Part shown: in pieces, positions 1 to 8,900 of the stretch | Numbering within the stretch: position 1 is the first letter of the stretch | How the letters are laid out: the number at the start of each line of letters is the position of its first letter | The notes under the pieces: generated by a model | What the model was told of the DNA's origin: nothing | The model's input: the letters and a program-made list of their open reading frames with translations, nothing else | Databases searched by the model: none | Made by a program: the position numbers and the translations under genes | Source of the DNA: Streptomyces caelestis | Lineage (GTDB): Bacteria > Actinomycetota > Actinomycetes > Streptomycetales > Streptomycetaceae | NCBI RefSeq assembly: GCF_014205255.1 | Contig: NZ_JACHNE010000001.1 | Location: forward strand, 6,138,001 to 6,202,000 | DNA length: 64,000 bases | Direction of reading: 5' to 3'

Positions 1-250
1 GGTTGTGGGTGTTCGACGCCCCGCCGGGCGCCGGCTCGGGGTTGCGGCGCTGCGGCTGCACGGGCTGGATGCGCGGGGCCGGCGGCTGGTCGTACGGCGA
101 CGGGCCGGGGCCCTGGGGCGCGTACGGCTGCCGGTGGCTCGGTGCGGAGGGGAAGTTGTAACGGTTCGGGTTCTGTCCACCGTCGCCCTGACCCTGGCCA
201 GGGCCGTACGACCAGTTGCCCGAAGACGAACCGCCTGGGGGTGTTGCCAC
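1..250 (-). CDS. cvnC2: DUF742 conservon protein CvnC, 3' end beyond the window
   Basis: Third gene of a conservon, following cvnB2 on the minus strand after 94 noncoding bases. Only the first 83 codons are present; the reading frame runs off base 1. It starts at GTG (250-248) behind a purine-rich GGAGGAGGAG ribosome site. The visible part is the disordered N-terminal tail typical of these proteins, rich in Pro, Gln, Gly and Tyr (begins MATPPGGSSSGNWSYGPG); the folded DUF742 winged-helix-like core would lie outside the window. In conservons the DUF742 protein is thought to bridge the roadblock protein and the GTPase. The family call rests on gene order, the N-terminal sequence type and the complete paralogue at 5017-5412. 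Confidence 0.85.
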   Translation of the reverse strand, partial: MATPPGGSSSGNWSYGPGQGQGDGGQNPNRYNFPSAPSHRQPYAPQGPGPSPYDQPPAPRIQPVQPQRRNPEPAPGGASNTHN

Positions 251-344
251 TTTCTCCTCCTCCGACTGTGCCTGGCACCCATCGCTGTGGAGCCGCGTCC
301 CGAAACCTTACGGCCACGGGACGCCAAAACGCACCGTCCGTCTG

Positions 345-767
345 TTAGTTGAGCAGGCTCCCCTGGAGCTCTGCGCGAAGGTCCGGTGTCAGGACCGTAC
401 CGGCTCGGTCCACGAGCAGCGCCATCTCGTATCCGACGAGGCCGATGTCCGCCTCCGGATGTGCGAGTACCGCGAGCGACGAGCCGTCGGAGATGGACAT
501 GATGAAGAGGAATCCCCGCTCCATCTCCACAACCGTCTGATTGACGCTTCCACCCTCGAAGATCCGGGAGGCGCCTGCCGTCAGAGACGTCAGACCGGAG
601 GCGACGGCCGCGAGCTGGTCGGCGCGGTCGCGGGGGAAGCCTTCGGACATCGCCAGAAGGAGTCCGTCGGCGGAGACCACCACCGTGTGGGACACCCCCG
701 GGGTGTTGTCCACGAAGTTGGTGATCAACCAGTTCAGGTTCTGTGCCGCCTGGCTCATCGGGCTCAC
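345..767 (-). CDS. cvnB2: Roadblock/LC7-domain conservon protein CvnB
   Basis: A 140-residue roadblock/LC7 protein, the small GTPase-associated subunit of the conservon. The whole protein is one domain, with the conserved HTVVVSADGLLLA strand, the RADQLAAVASGLTSL helix and the ERGFLFIMSI region. The start is taken as GTG at 767, one base after the cvnA2 stop codon with AGGAGCG upstream, which implies tight translational coupling; an ATG three codons in (758) is the alternative. It differs from the paralogue at 5524-5946 at only about nine of 140 positions. By analogy with characterised conservons it should form a membrane-associated complex with CvnA, CvnC and CvnD; nothing in the sequence identifies the signal. 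Confidence 0.93.
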   Translation of the reverse strand: MSPMSQAAQNLNWLITNFVDNTPGVSHTVVVSADGLLLAMSEGFPRDRADQLAAVASGLTSLTAGASRIFEGGSVNQTVVEMERGFLFIMSISDGSSLAVLAHPEADIGLVGYEMALLVDRAGTVLTPDLRAELQGSLLN

Positions 768-768
768 A

Positions 769-3700
769 CTAACGCTCCTGGTTGTAGGTGCTGTCAGGAC
801 CGAAGCCCTGGCCGTTCGTTTCACTGCCTGCGTTGCGACCGCGCTGTACGCCGCGACGCAGGTTGCTCAGCCTGCCCCGGACGTCCTCCGGGGCGCGGGA
901 GACCTGTGGGCCCCCCTGGTGAGTGCTCTCGGCGGAACCCTCGATGAGGTTGGCCTTGGGCACCCGCCTCGGCAGGCCGGAGGAGGTGACCCCGCCCGCC
1001 TTGGGCTTCCGGAGCTGCGAGGCCTGCTGCCACCGCTCGTCGTTCGCCGAGCGCCAGTCGCGGTCGCCGTTGCTCTCCGGGGTGGAGGCCGGAGGCTCCT
1101 GGCTCGCGTGCCGGGCGCCGCCCGCGCCGTTCGCACCACTCGCGGCGGCCCCACGGCGGGGAAGCCCGGCGTCGGTCAGCGAGGGTGCGGCGGAGTGGGT
1201 CGGCCCCGGACGGTCGAAGCCTACGCGGTCCTGCTCACTCGCGTCAGCGGCCTGCGCAGATTCCGTTTCCTGGGCCTGAGAAGGGTACTGGCTCGGGTAG
1301 CCGTTCTGGTAACCGTCCTGCTGCGGCCAGTCGTCCTGGTAACGCCGCTGCTCGAAGGCGGGGAAGCCGCCGGGCTCGCCCGCACGCGGCGCCGAGTGCT
1401 CCTCCTGGGCCGGCTCCGCATAGGAGGAGGGCTCCGGGTAGCCGCCGTTCTGCGAGAAGGTGTCGTTCTGCGGCAGACCGCCGTTCGGCGCGTAGTACTG
1501 CTCGTCGTACGCGGCCCGCTGCGGCTCCTCGTACGACGTCTGCCGCTGCTCCTCGTACGGTGCCTGCCGCTGCTCCTCGAACGGCGCCTGACGATCGTAC
1601 GCGCCGGGCTGCTCCGGGTAGCCGTTCTGGCCGGTGTCGTAGCCCTGGCCGGTGTCGTAGCCCTGCTGCCCGTGGAACTCCTCGGAGTAGCCGGGCGTCT
1701 CGCCCTGCTCCTGGGCGCTCTGGCCGGGCAGGGCGGGCTGCTGGTGCGACTGGGCTTCCAGGGCCGCCCGGCGCTCCTCGCGCAGCAGGGAGCGGCCGAC
1801 GGGGTCCAGCTCGCGTATGTCGTCGGGGACGTCGGTGTAGCGGCTGTCGTCGAAGCCCAGCTCCGCGGCCGTGCGCATGGGCTGCTGGTTGAAGTTCTCG
1901 CCGCCGAAGTTCTGCTCCGGGATGATCTGGGAGACGGTGAACTCGTCGCGGTCCACGTGCTGCTCGCCGCCACCACCGTGGGTGATCGCGTCGGGCAGCA
2001 TGACGAGCGAGGTCGTGCCGGCCTGCTCGCCCGAGGGGCGCAGCTGGACGCGGATGCCGTGCCGGTCGGAGAGCCGGCCGACCACGAACAGGCCCATGCG
2101 CTGGGAGATCGCGGCGTCCACGGTCGGCGGGTTGGCCAGCTTGTGGTTGATGTCCGCGAAGTCCTCGGCGGTCAGGCCGATGCCCTTGTCGTGGATCTCG
2201 ATCATCACGCGGCCGTCGGGGAGACGGGTCGCGGTCACGCGGACCTTGGTCTGCGGGGAGGAGAACGTCGTCGCGTTCTCCAGGAGCTCGGCGAGCAGGT
2301 GCACGAGGTCGGTCACGGCGCGGCCGTGGATCTCGGCCTCCGGGACGCCGGAGAGCTCGATGCGCTCGTACTGCTCCACCTCGGAGGAGGCGGCGCGCAG
2401 TACGTCGACCAGCGGGACCGGCTGGTCCCAGCGGCGGCCGGGCTCCTCGCCGGCGAGGACGAGGAGGTTCTCGCCGTTGCGGCGCATACGGGTCGCGAGG
2501 TGGTCCAGCTTGAAGAGGTTCTCCAGCTGGTCCGGGTCGGCCTCGTTGTTCTCCAGGTCGGTGATCAGGGTCAGCTGGCCCTCGATCAGAGACTGGTTGC
2601 GGCGCGAGAGGTTGGTGAAGATCGCGTTGATGTTGCCCCGCAGCAGGGCCTGCTCGGCGGCGAGCCGGACGGCCTCACGGTGGACCTGGTCGAAGGCGCG
2701 GGCGACCTCGCCGATCTCGTCCGTGGTGGTGATCGGGATGGCCTGGACACGGGTGTCGACGCGGCCGGGGTCGGTGCGCGAGAGCTGGTCGACCAGCATC
2801 GGCAGGCGCTGCTCGGCGATGCCGAAGGCGGCGTTGCGCAGCTGGCGCATCGAGCGGCTCATCTGGCGGGCCACCGCGCCGGCCAGGATGAAGGCGAGGA
2901 GCAGGGCGACGACGACGGCGGCACCGGTGATGTAGGCGTCGCGCTGGGCGTCGTCGGCGATGTCGGAGGCTTCGCTCACGGCCTTGTCGGCCATGTCCGC
3001 CTCGATCTTCTCGTAGGCGTTGAACCTGAGCGTGTTGACCGCCCACCAGTTGTCGGCGGTGATGCCCTGCTCGGCGAGGGCGGCGCGGGCGCTCGGGTCC
3101 GTGGTCTGGAGCGTCGCGACGGCCGAGACCATCGTCTCCGGCTTGGACGGCGGGGGGACGTAGTCCGGGTTCTTGGCCTTGGCCTCCCGGGCCATCGCGG
3201 CGCCGTCGGTCTTGATCTTCGCCTCGGCCGCCCTGAGCTTGGCCACGTCCTCCTCGGTACCGCCGCCGATGTACTCCTGCACGGCGATGCGCTCGAGGTA
3301 GGCGTACGAGGACAGGGCGATGCGCTGGCTGGCGAGGTTGCCCTCGTCCGGGCCCGGCTTGGTCAGGATGTGCATGCCGATGGAGCGCTGGAGCGACAGG
3401 GCCGCCTTGGTGAGCTCGATGGCGTACACGGTCCGGCCGTAGCTGGTGATGTTGCCGGTGCCGAGGCCCAGCTCGTTGGCGAACTCCGTCAGCGGGTGGG
3501 CGACCTCGACGTAGCCCTCCTCGGTCTGTACGCCCTTGAGCTTGGAGGTGTACGCGACCTGGCGCAGGGTCTGGAGCTTCGGCTCCGCCTCGCGGAACAG
3601 CTTCAGGCGGCGTTCCAGGCCGGGCTTGGCCGGCATGTTCTGGGCCGCGGCGTCGAAGGCGTCGGCCGCCTCGTCGGTGGTCTTGCGGACCTGGGCGACG

Positions 3701-4083
3701 GTCGCCTTGTCCTGGGAGGTCTGGGCGCTGCCCTTGAGCAGGGGTGCCGCGGAGGTGTCGCGCTCGTTGTAGAGGGCGTTGGCGTACAGCAGGGAGGCTC
3801 GCACCAGACGCGCGGTGTTCTCCGCGTCCTCGGCCTCCTGCCAGGTGTCGATCGAGCTCTTCACCTGGATGCCGCCCATGACGAGGCCGACCAGCACGGG
3901 TATGAGCAGGATCGCGTTGAGCCTGGTCGCCACACGCCAGTTGCGCGGGGAGAAACGGCCGCCGCTCTGGGCGGGCGCGGCCGATGGCTCCGAACCGGGC
4001 ACGGGGGCGGGCGCCGCTGTGCGCGGCGGCGGGGTGAAGTTGCCCCGGGCCGACGGCTCGGGACTGTTCTTGCTTCGCCTCAC
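769..4083 (-). CDS. cvnA2: Conservon sensor histidine kinase-like protein CvnA (NIT and HAMP domains)
   Basis: A 1104-residue membrane protein heading the conservon. After a Pro-rich cytoplasmic start comes a first membrane helix (about 54-74), an extracellular nitrate/nitrite-sensing-type helical domain, a second helix (about 381-404), a HAMP linker, a helical segment with KLDHLATRMRR, and a GHKL ATPase domain: N-box LLAELLENATTF near 596, G1 box HDKGIGLT near 628, and MGLFVVGRL near 663. Beyond about residue 700 lies a long disordered tail with short repeats (GYDTGQ twice; YEEQRQ variants, about 1500-1670 in the DNA). Kinase activity is not shown by the sequence; the dimerisation helix is divergent. 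GTG start. It ends one base before cvnB2, so A and B are coupled. Confidence 0.93.
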   Translation of the reverse strand: MRRSKNSPEPSARGNFTPPPRTAAPAPVPGSEPSAAPAQSGGRFSPRNWRVATRLNAILLIPVLVGLVMGGIQVKSSIDTWQEAEDAENTARLVRASLLYANALYNERDTSAAPLLKGSAQTSQDKATVAQVRKTTDEAADAFDAAAQNMPAKPGLERRLKLFREAEPKLQTLRQVAYTSKLKGVQTEEGYVEVAHPLTEFANELGLGTGNITSYGRTVYAIELTKAALSLQRSIGMHILTKPGPDEGNLASQRIALSSYAYLERIAVQEYIGGGTEEDVAKLRAAEAKIKTDGAAMAREAKAKNPDYVPPPSKPETMVSAVATLQTTDPSARAALAEQGITADNWWAVNTLRFNAYEKIEADMADKAVSEASDIADDAQRDAYITGAAVVVALLLAFILAGAVARQMSRSMRQLRNAAFGIAEQRLPMLVDQLSRTDPGRVDTRVQAIPITTTDEIGEVARAFDQVHREAVRLAAEQALLRGNINAIFTNLSRRNQSLIEGQLTLITDLENNEADPDQLENLFKLDHLATRMRRNGENLLVLAGEEPGRRWDQPVPLVDVLRAASSEVEQYERIELSGVPEAEIHGRAVTDLVHLLAELLENATTFSSPQTKVRVTATRLPDGRVMIEIHDKGIGLTAEDFADINHKLANPPTVDAAISQRMGLFVVGRLSDRHGIRVQLRPSGEQAGTTSLVMLPDAITHGGGGEQHVDRDEFTVSQIIPEQNFGGENFNQQPMRTAAELGFDDSRYTDVPDDIRELDPVGRSLLREERRAALEAQSHQQPALPGQSAQEQGETPGYSEEFHGQQGYDTGQGYDTGQNGYPEQPGAYDRQAPFEEQRQAPYEEQRQTSYEEPQRAAYDEQYYAPNGGLPQNDTFSQNGGYPEPSSYAEPAQEEHSAPRAGEPGGFPAFEQRRYQDDWPQQDGYQNGYPSQYPSQAQETESAQAADASEQDRVGFDRPGPTHSAAPSLTDAGLPRRGAAASGANGAGGARHASQEPPASTPESNGDRDWRSANDERWQQASQLRKPKAGGVTSSGLPRRVPKANLIEGSAESTHQGGPQVSRAPEDVRGRLSNLRRGVQRGRNAGSETNGQGFGPDSTYNQER

Positions 4084-4282
4084 TCGACCAACAACCTCTC
4101 GGCGGTCGGCACCAACGTTGTGCCGCAGTTTCTCAGAGCCCGGTACGCCTTCGACTGAGGTGTACGTCCTTGACTATTGGGCAGTTCAGGCATTCCAGCA
4201 CGACGACCTGCGCTCTTCCAAACAGTCCGGGGTGCGGATTCCGGGGGATGTAAGCCCCAGATAAAACGGTCATAAAGAGCGA

Positions 4283-4302
4283 GCCCCGCCAAAAGGCGGG
4301 GC
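4283..4302 (-). terminator. 8-bp perfect GC hairpin with AAAA/TTTT tetraloop
   Basis: GCCCCGCC and GGCGGGGC flank a four-base loop. On the minus strand it is followed by a T-rich stretch (CTCTTT, then GTTTTAT). It lies 180 bases upstream of cvnA2, so it may be a second terminator for the cvn1 transcript or part of the cvn2 leader. Confidence 0.5.
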
Positions 4303-4380
4303 GATTGTGCGCGCAGCGAGACCGGCTGTGCGCGACGCGTGGCCGTACCACCTGATTCCTCTGCCGAAACGTTATGAACA

Positions 4381-4418
4381 CCGGGGCCGACCGTGTCAAA
4401 GGACACAGTCGGCTCCGG
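4381..4418 (-). terminator. 17-bp hairpin terminator after cvnD1
   Basis: Two 17-base arms starting CCGGGGCCGAC pair with two G-U wobbles (in the plus-strand transcript sense) around a four-base loop. The hairpin begins 43 bases beyond the cvnD1 stop and is the natural end of the cvn1 operon transcript. Confidence 0.7.
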
Positions 4419-4460
4419 TGCATCTACGACAACTGCCGTATGGCGCTTTTGAATTGGGTG

Positions 4461-5036
4461 CTACCTCAGCCGTGCCATCAGGGCGTGCTCGACCAGCGTG
4501 ATCAGCGCACTCTTCGCGTCGGCCCGGTGCCGGGCGTCCGTTGTGATGATGGGGGTGTCCGGACCGATCTGGAGAGCTTCCCGCACCTCGTCGGGGGCGT
4601 AGGGCTGCTGGCCGTCGAAGCCGTTGAGGGCGACGACGAAGGGCAGGCCGCTGTTCTCGAAGTAGTCGACCGCGGGGAAGCAGTCGGCGAGACGGCGGGT
4701 GTCCACCAGTACGACGGCACCGATCGCGCCGCGCACCAGATCGTCCCACATGAACCAGAAGCGGTCCTGGCCCGGCGTACCGAAGAGGTACAGGATCAGG
4801 TCCTGGTCCAGGGTGATACGGCCGAAGTCCATGGCCACCGTGGTGGTGGTCTTGTCCCCGGTGTGGGTCAGGTCGTCGATGCCCGCGCTGGCGGAGGTCA
4901 TCACGGCCTCCGTGCGCAGCGGGTTGATCTCCGAGACGGCGCCGACGAACGTGGTCTTGCCCACGCCGAAGCCGCCCGCCACCACGATCTTCGCGGAGGT
5001 GGTGGAGCGACCCGCGTCAGAGCTTGCGAAGTCCAC
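4461..5036 (-). CDS. cvnD1: Small Ras-like GTP-binding protein CvnD
   Basis: A 191-residue GTPase of the conservon type. The P-loop GGFGVGKT is at residues 21-28, the switch II-like FGTPGQDRF begins near 85, and NGFD at 138-141 replaces the usual NKxD base-recognition motif, as in this family. There is no signal peptide or membrane helix, so it is cytoplasmic or recruited to the membrane by the CvnA/B/C partners. It starts at GTG (5036) and overlaps the end of cvnC1 by 20 bases, implying coupled translation. Last gene of cvn1, followed by a strong hairpin. The nucleotide-bound state may be controlled by the roadblock partner, as for the related MglA/MglB pair; that is inference. Confidence 0.95.
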   Translation of the reverse strand: MDFASSDAGRSTTSAKIVVAGGFGVGKTTFVGAVSEINPLRTEAVMTSASAGIDDLTHTGDKTTTTVAMDFGRITLDQDLILYLFGTPGQDRFWFMWDDLVRGAIGAVVLVDTRRLADCFPAVDYFENSGLPFVVALNGFDGQQPYAPDEVREALQIGPDTPIITTDARHRADAKSALITLVEHALMARLR

Positions 5037-5412
5037 TGAGCACCCTTTCGAGCAGTGTCACGTCGGGCGCACCGGTGGCGTCGTCGCCGCCCGGCTGGTG
5101 GATGGCGACGAGCCCGGCCTCCGCCAGGTCCGCGACCAGGATCCGGGCCACGCCCAGTGGCATGTTGAGCAGCGCCGAGACCTCGGCGACCGACTTCACC
5201 TCACGGCACAGGTGGCAGATGCGCTGGTGCTCCGGGAGCAGCCCCATGAGCGCCGCGGGATCGGCGGTCGTGCTGATCAGTGCCTCGATGGCCAGCTGAT
5301 AACGCGGCCGGGTCCGGCCGCCGGTCATGGCGTACGGCCGTACCAGCGGCTGGTCGCCCTCGTCCTCGTACGGCTCCGCGTACGGATCATGAGAGGCGGG
5401 GGGCGGGGTCAT
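5017..5412 (-). CDS. cvnC1: DUF742 conservon protein CvnC
   Basis: A 131-residue DUF742 protein. After a short acidic/Pro-rich leader comes the family hallmark LVRPYAMTGGRTRPR, followed by a winged-helix-like core (HQRICHLCREVKSVAEVSALL, then LGVARILVADLAEAGLV). Two cysteines lie in HLCRE and just before it (ICHLC), a conserved pair in the family. DUF742 proteins resemble small DNA- or protein-binding winged helices, but in conservons they act within the signalling complex. It lies 111 bases after cvnB1 and overlaps cvnD1. The start ATG at 5412 follows GGAGGACCC, a good ribosome site. Confidence 0.93.
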   Translation of the reverse strand: MTPPPASHDPYAEPYEDEGDQPLVRPYAMTGGRTRPRYQLAIEALISTTADPAALMGLLPEHQRICHLCREVKSVAEVSALLNMPLGVARILVADLAEAGLVAIHQPGGDDATGAPDVTLLERVLSGLRKL

Positions 5413-5523
5413 GGGTCCTCCGGGCGGGACAGCAAGTCGGTCAGTCGAGCCGTCTGACGAGGCCTGTGTGGGGTGAGTGGCGGCCGGACGGTGATGTGGT
5501 GAGACGGGTGGAACCGGGGCCGA

Positions 5524-5946
5524 TCAATGCAGCAGACTGCCTTGGAGCTCAGCTCGCAGGTCGGGGGTGAGGACCGCGCCCGCGCGGTCGACCAGGAGCG
5601 CCATCTCGTAGCCGACGAGGCCGATGTCGCAGTCGGGGTGAGCGAGGACGGCGAGCGACGAGCCGTCCGAGATGGACATCAGGAACATGAATCCCCGCTC
5701 CATCTCCACGACCGTCTGCGCGACGTCGCCCCCCTCGAAGATCCGGGAGGCGCCTGCCGTCAGGGACGTCAGGCCGGAGGCGACCGCCGCGAGCTGGTCC
5801 GCGCGGTCGCGCGGGAAGCCCTCCGACAGCGCCAGGAGGAGACCGTCGGCGGACACGACGACGGTGTGGGACACCCCAGGGGTGTTGTCCACGAAGTTGG
5901 TGATCAACCAGTTGAGATTCTGTGCCGCCTGGCTCATCGGACTCAA
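5524..5946 (-). CDS. cvnB1: Roadblock/LC7-domain conservon protein CvnB
   Basis: A 140-residue roadblock/LC7 protein, nearly identical to the copy at 345-767. Differences are conservative and clustered (for example ALSEG for AMSEG, GGDVAQ for GGSVNQ, HPDCDIG for HPEADIG, final His for Asn). The most economical start is TTG at 5946, immediately after the cvnA1 stop, mirroring the GTG in cvnB2; ATG at 5937 is the alternative. It should partner CvnD1 as a GTPase-binding platform. The strong similarity contrasts with the marked divergence of the two CvnA sensors and raises the question of cross-talk between the two complexes. Confidence 0.94.
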   Translation of the reverse strand: MSPMSQAAQNLNWLITNFVDNTPGVSHTVVVSADGLLLALSEGFPRDRADQLAAVASGLTSLTAGASRIFEGGDVAQTVVEMERGFMFLMSISDGSSLAVLAHPDCDIGLVGYEMALLVDRAGAVLTPDLRAELQGSLLH

Positions 5947-8900
5947 CTAACGCTCCTGCTGGTGAGAGGGCCGAGGGAAGCTGCCGGTCTGGGTGGACCC
6001 GGCCTGACGACCCTGTGCAATACCGCGGCGGAGATTGGTCAGCCGACCGCGTACGTCATCGGGGGCACGCGAGATCTGCGGACCGCTCTGCTGTGGCTGC
6101 TGCTGCGCCGTGCCCGGGACGAGGTTCGCCCGGGGCACGCGGCGCGGCAGGCCGGAGGTGGTGACACCGCCGGCGGCGGGCTGGCGGACGCGCTCGGCCT
6201 GGCGGACGAGGTCGTCGTTCGGCGAGCTGCGCCAGCCGGCGGGGGCGGACCGCTGCGGACCGCCGGCTCCCTGCGGCTGTTGGGGGGCCGGAGCGGTGCC
6301 GTTGCTCTGCGGCTGCTGCTGTTCCTGCTGGCCGTGGAACCAGTTGGTCTCGAGCGTGTCGTACAGCGGCGTGCGCCCGTCGCCCGGACCGGTCGCCGGC
6401 GGCAGGGCCTCGGGCTCCTGCCGGGCGGGCCGTGCCTGCGGGGCGGGCGGACGCGGGGCGCCGAAGTCGGACCCGCCCCGGGCGCCGTTGGCCTGCGGCC
6501 GATCGAACCGGCCCGTGCCCGCCGGGTCGGCCGGGGTGGCCGGACCGGGGAGGGTGGGCCGGCCGGAGCCGTTGTCCTGGCGCGCGGAGTACTGGCCGGT
6601 GGAGCCGTTGTCGTAGGACTGCGGAGCCGGGTACTGGCCCGTGGAGCCGCCGGCGGGCCGCGGCGCACCGTACTGGCCCGTGGAACCGCCGTCCTGGCGC
6701 GGCGCCGGGTACTGGCCGGTCGAGCCGCCGTCCTGCCGGGGCGCCGGGTACTGGCCGGTGGAGCCGTTGTCGTAGGACTGCGGAGCCGGGTACTGGCCCG
6801 ACGTGGACGACGGGTCGCGGCGGTCGGCCGGGGTGCTGAAGACGTCCGGGCGGACGAACTGGCCCGAACCCTGCGAGCCGTCCGTGCCGGGAAGGCCGAA
6901 CCGGTCCGGGTGCTGGGGGCCGCCCGCGCCGGAGTCGGCCGGAGAGCCGGGGCCCTGCCGGTCGTCGTCGCGCGGGACGACGGGGATCTCCGCCGTCGAG
7001 CCCGGGCCCTGCCGGTCGTCGATCCGCGGCATGGCGGAGGTACGGGAGGCGTCCGGCTCCTCGTGCCCGCGCGGGGTGTCCAGCGAGGCACGCGGCACCG
7101 GCGGCTGGGCGTTCTCGTCGCTCCAGCTCGGCACGCGGGGCTGCGGGTCACCGCCGGGCAGCTCGGCCCGCGGACCGCCGCGCGGCGGCAGCTGCGGCTG
7201 ACGGCCCTGGCCCCGGCCCTGCTCGGTGTTGCCCGGGCGGTGCCGGCCCCGGCCCCGGCCCTGCGGCCCGTTCGTACCCGCGGCCTGCAAACCCTGCGGG
7301 GCACCCGGCGCCTGACCGAATCCGGCACCGGCGGGAGCCGGACCCTGCGGGGGCGCGGGGGGAGCGCTCTGCTCGAACAACGACGGGGACGTGTCGGGAC
7401 CCTGCGGTCCGCGCCCTCCGCCCGGCCGGCCACCGTCCGCGTCCCGCCCGGGCAGCGCGGCCCGCGGACCCTGGCCGGCAGCGAGCCGGCCACCGCCGGA
7501 CGGCGCACCGCCGCCGAAGCCGCCGCCACCGGACGCGCCGGCCCCGAGGGCACCGCCACTCTGGCCGGCACCTGCGGCACGCCGGGCCGCGGCCGCACCG
7601 GCGGCCGCCTGCGCGGCGGCCGGACCGCCGCCGCCGACCGGCGGCTGACCGCCCTGCTTGGGCTGGGGCTTCCTGCCGCCCTGGGCGACGTCGACGGGCA
7701 GCATGACCAGTGCGGTCGTACCACCGGAGTCGGACGGGCGCAGCTGGATGCGGATGCCGTGCCGCTGCGACAGCCGGCCGACCACGAACAGGCCCATGCG
7801 GCGGGAGACGGAGACGTCCACCGTCGGGGGAGAGGCGAGCCGCTCGTTGATCGCGGCCAGGTCCTCCGGCGACAGACCGATACCGGTGTCGTGGATCTCG
7901 ATCAGCACCCGGCCGTCGGGCAGGGCGTGACCGGTGACCTTGACCTTGGTCTGCGGCGAGGAGAACGAGGTCGCGTTCTCCAGCAGCTCGGCGAGCAGGT
8001 GCACGAGGTCGTTGACGACCCGGCCGGCCACTTCGGTGGTCGGCACGGAGGAGAGCTCGATGCGCTCGTACTGCTCCACCTCGGACGCGGCGGCACGCAG
8101 CACGTCGACCAGGGGGACCGGCCGGGTCCACCGGCGGCCGGGCTCCTCACCGGCGAGGACGAGGAGGTTCTCGCCGTTACGGCGCATGCGGGTCGCGAGG
8201 TGGTCGAGCTTGAACAGCGAGGACAGCTGGTCCGGGTCGGCCTCGCGGGACTCCAGCTCGGAGATCAGCGACAGCTGGCGCTGGATCAGACCCTGGGAGC
8301 GGCGCGAGAGGTTGGTGAACATCGCGTTGACGTTGCCCCGCAGCAGGGCCTGCTCGGCGGCGAGGCGGACCGCCTCGCGGTGCACGTCGTCGAAGGCCGC
8401 GGCCACCCGGCCGATCTCGTCCCGGGAGTGCACACCGACCGACTCGACGGAGGTGTCGACGTCCTGCGGGTCGGACTCGGACAGCTGCTTGACCAGCTCG
8501 GGCAGACGGTCGGAGGCGACCTTGGTCGCGGTCTCCTCCAGGCGGCGCAGCGAGCGGATCATGGAGCGGGCCACGACGAAGGCACCGACCAGCGACACAC
8601 CGAGCACGATGAGGATCAGCGCACCGGAGATGATCGCGTCGCGCTCGGTGGCGCTGCGCAGCTCGCGGGCCTTCTGTTCCATCTGCTCGAGCAGGGTGTG
8701 CTCGATGTTCTTCATCTGCTGGATCTTGGTGGAGCTGTCGTCCAGCCAGTCGCGGTAGGACCGCTTGTCCTGCTGGGCGAGTCCGCTCGCGGAGACCAGG
8801 GCCCGGCCCGCGTAGAGGTCGGTCGCCTTGATCGTGGAGTTGCCGCCGTCCTCGATGGGCTTGAGCAACTCGGCGGCGGAGTCCTCGCCGTAGATGCTCT

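Larger units (their letters stand above)
4084..4460. other. Intergenic region between the two conservons
   Basis: 377 bases without a credible gene. It separates the end of cvnD1 (stop at 4461-4463) from the start of cvnA2 (4083), both read on the minus strand, so it should hold the cvn1 terminator and the cvn2 promoter. Two strong inverted repeats are annotated separately. The stretch 4084-4280 next to cvnA2 is the only plausible place for its promoter; I see no clear hexamer pair there. Confidence 0.7.
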
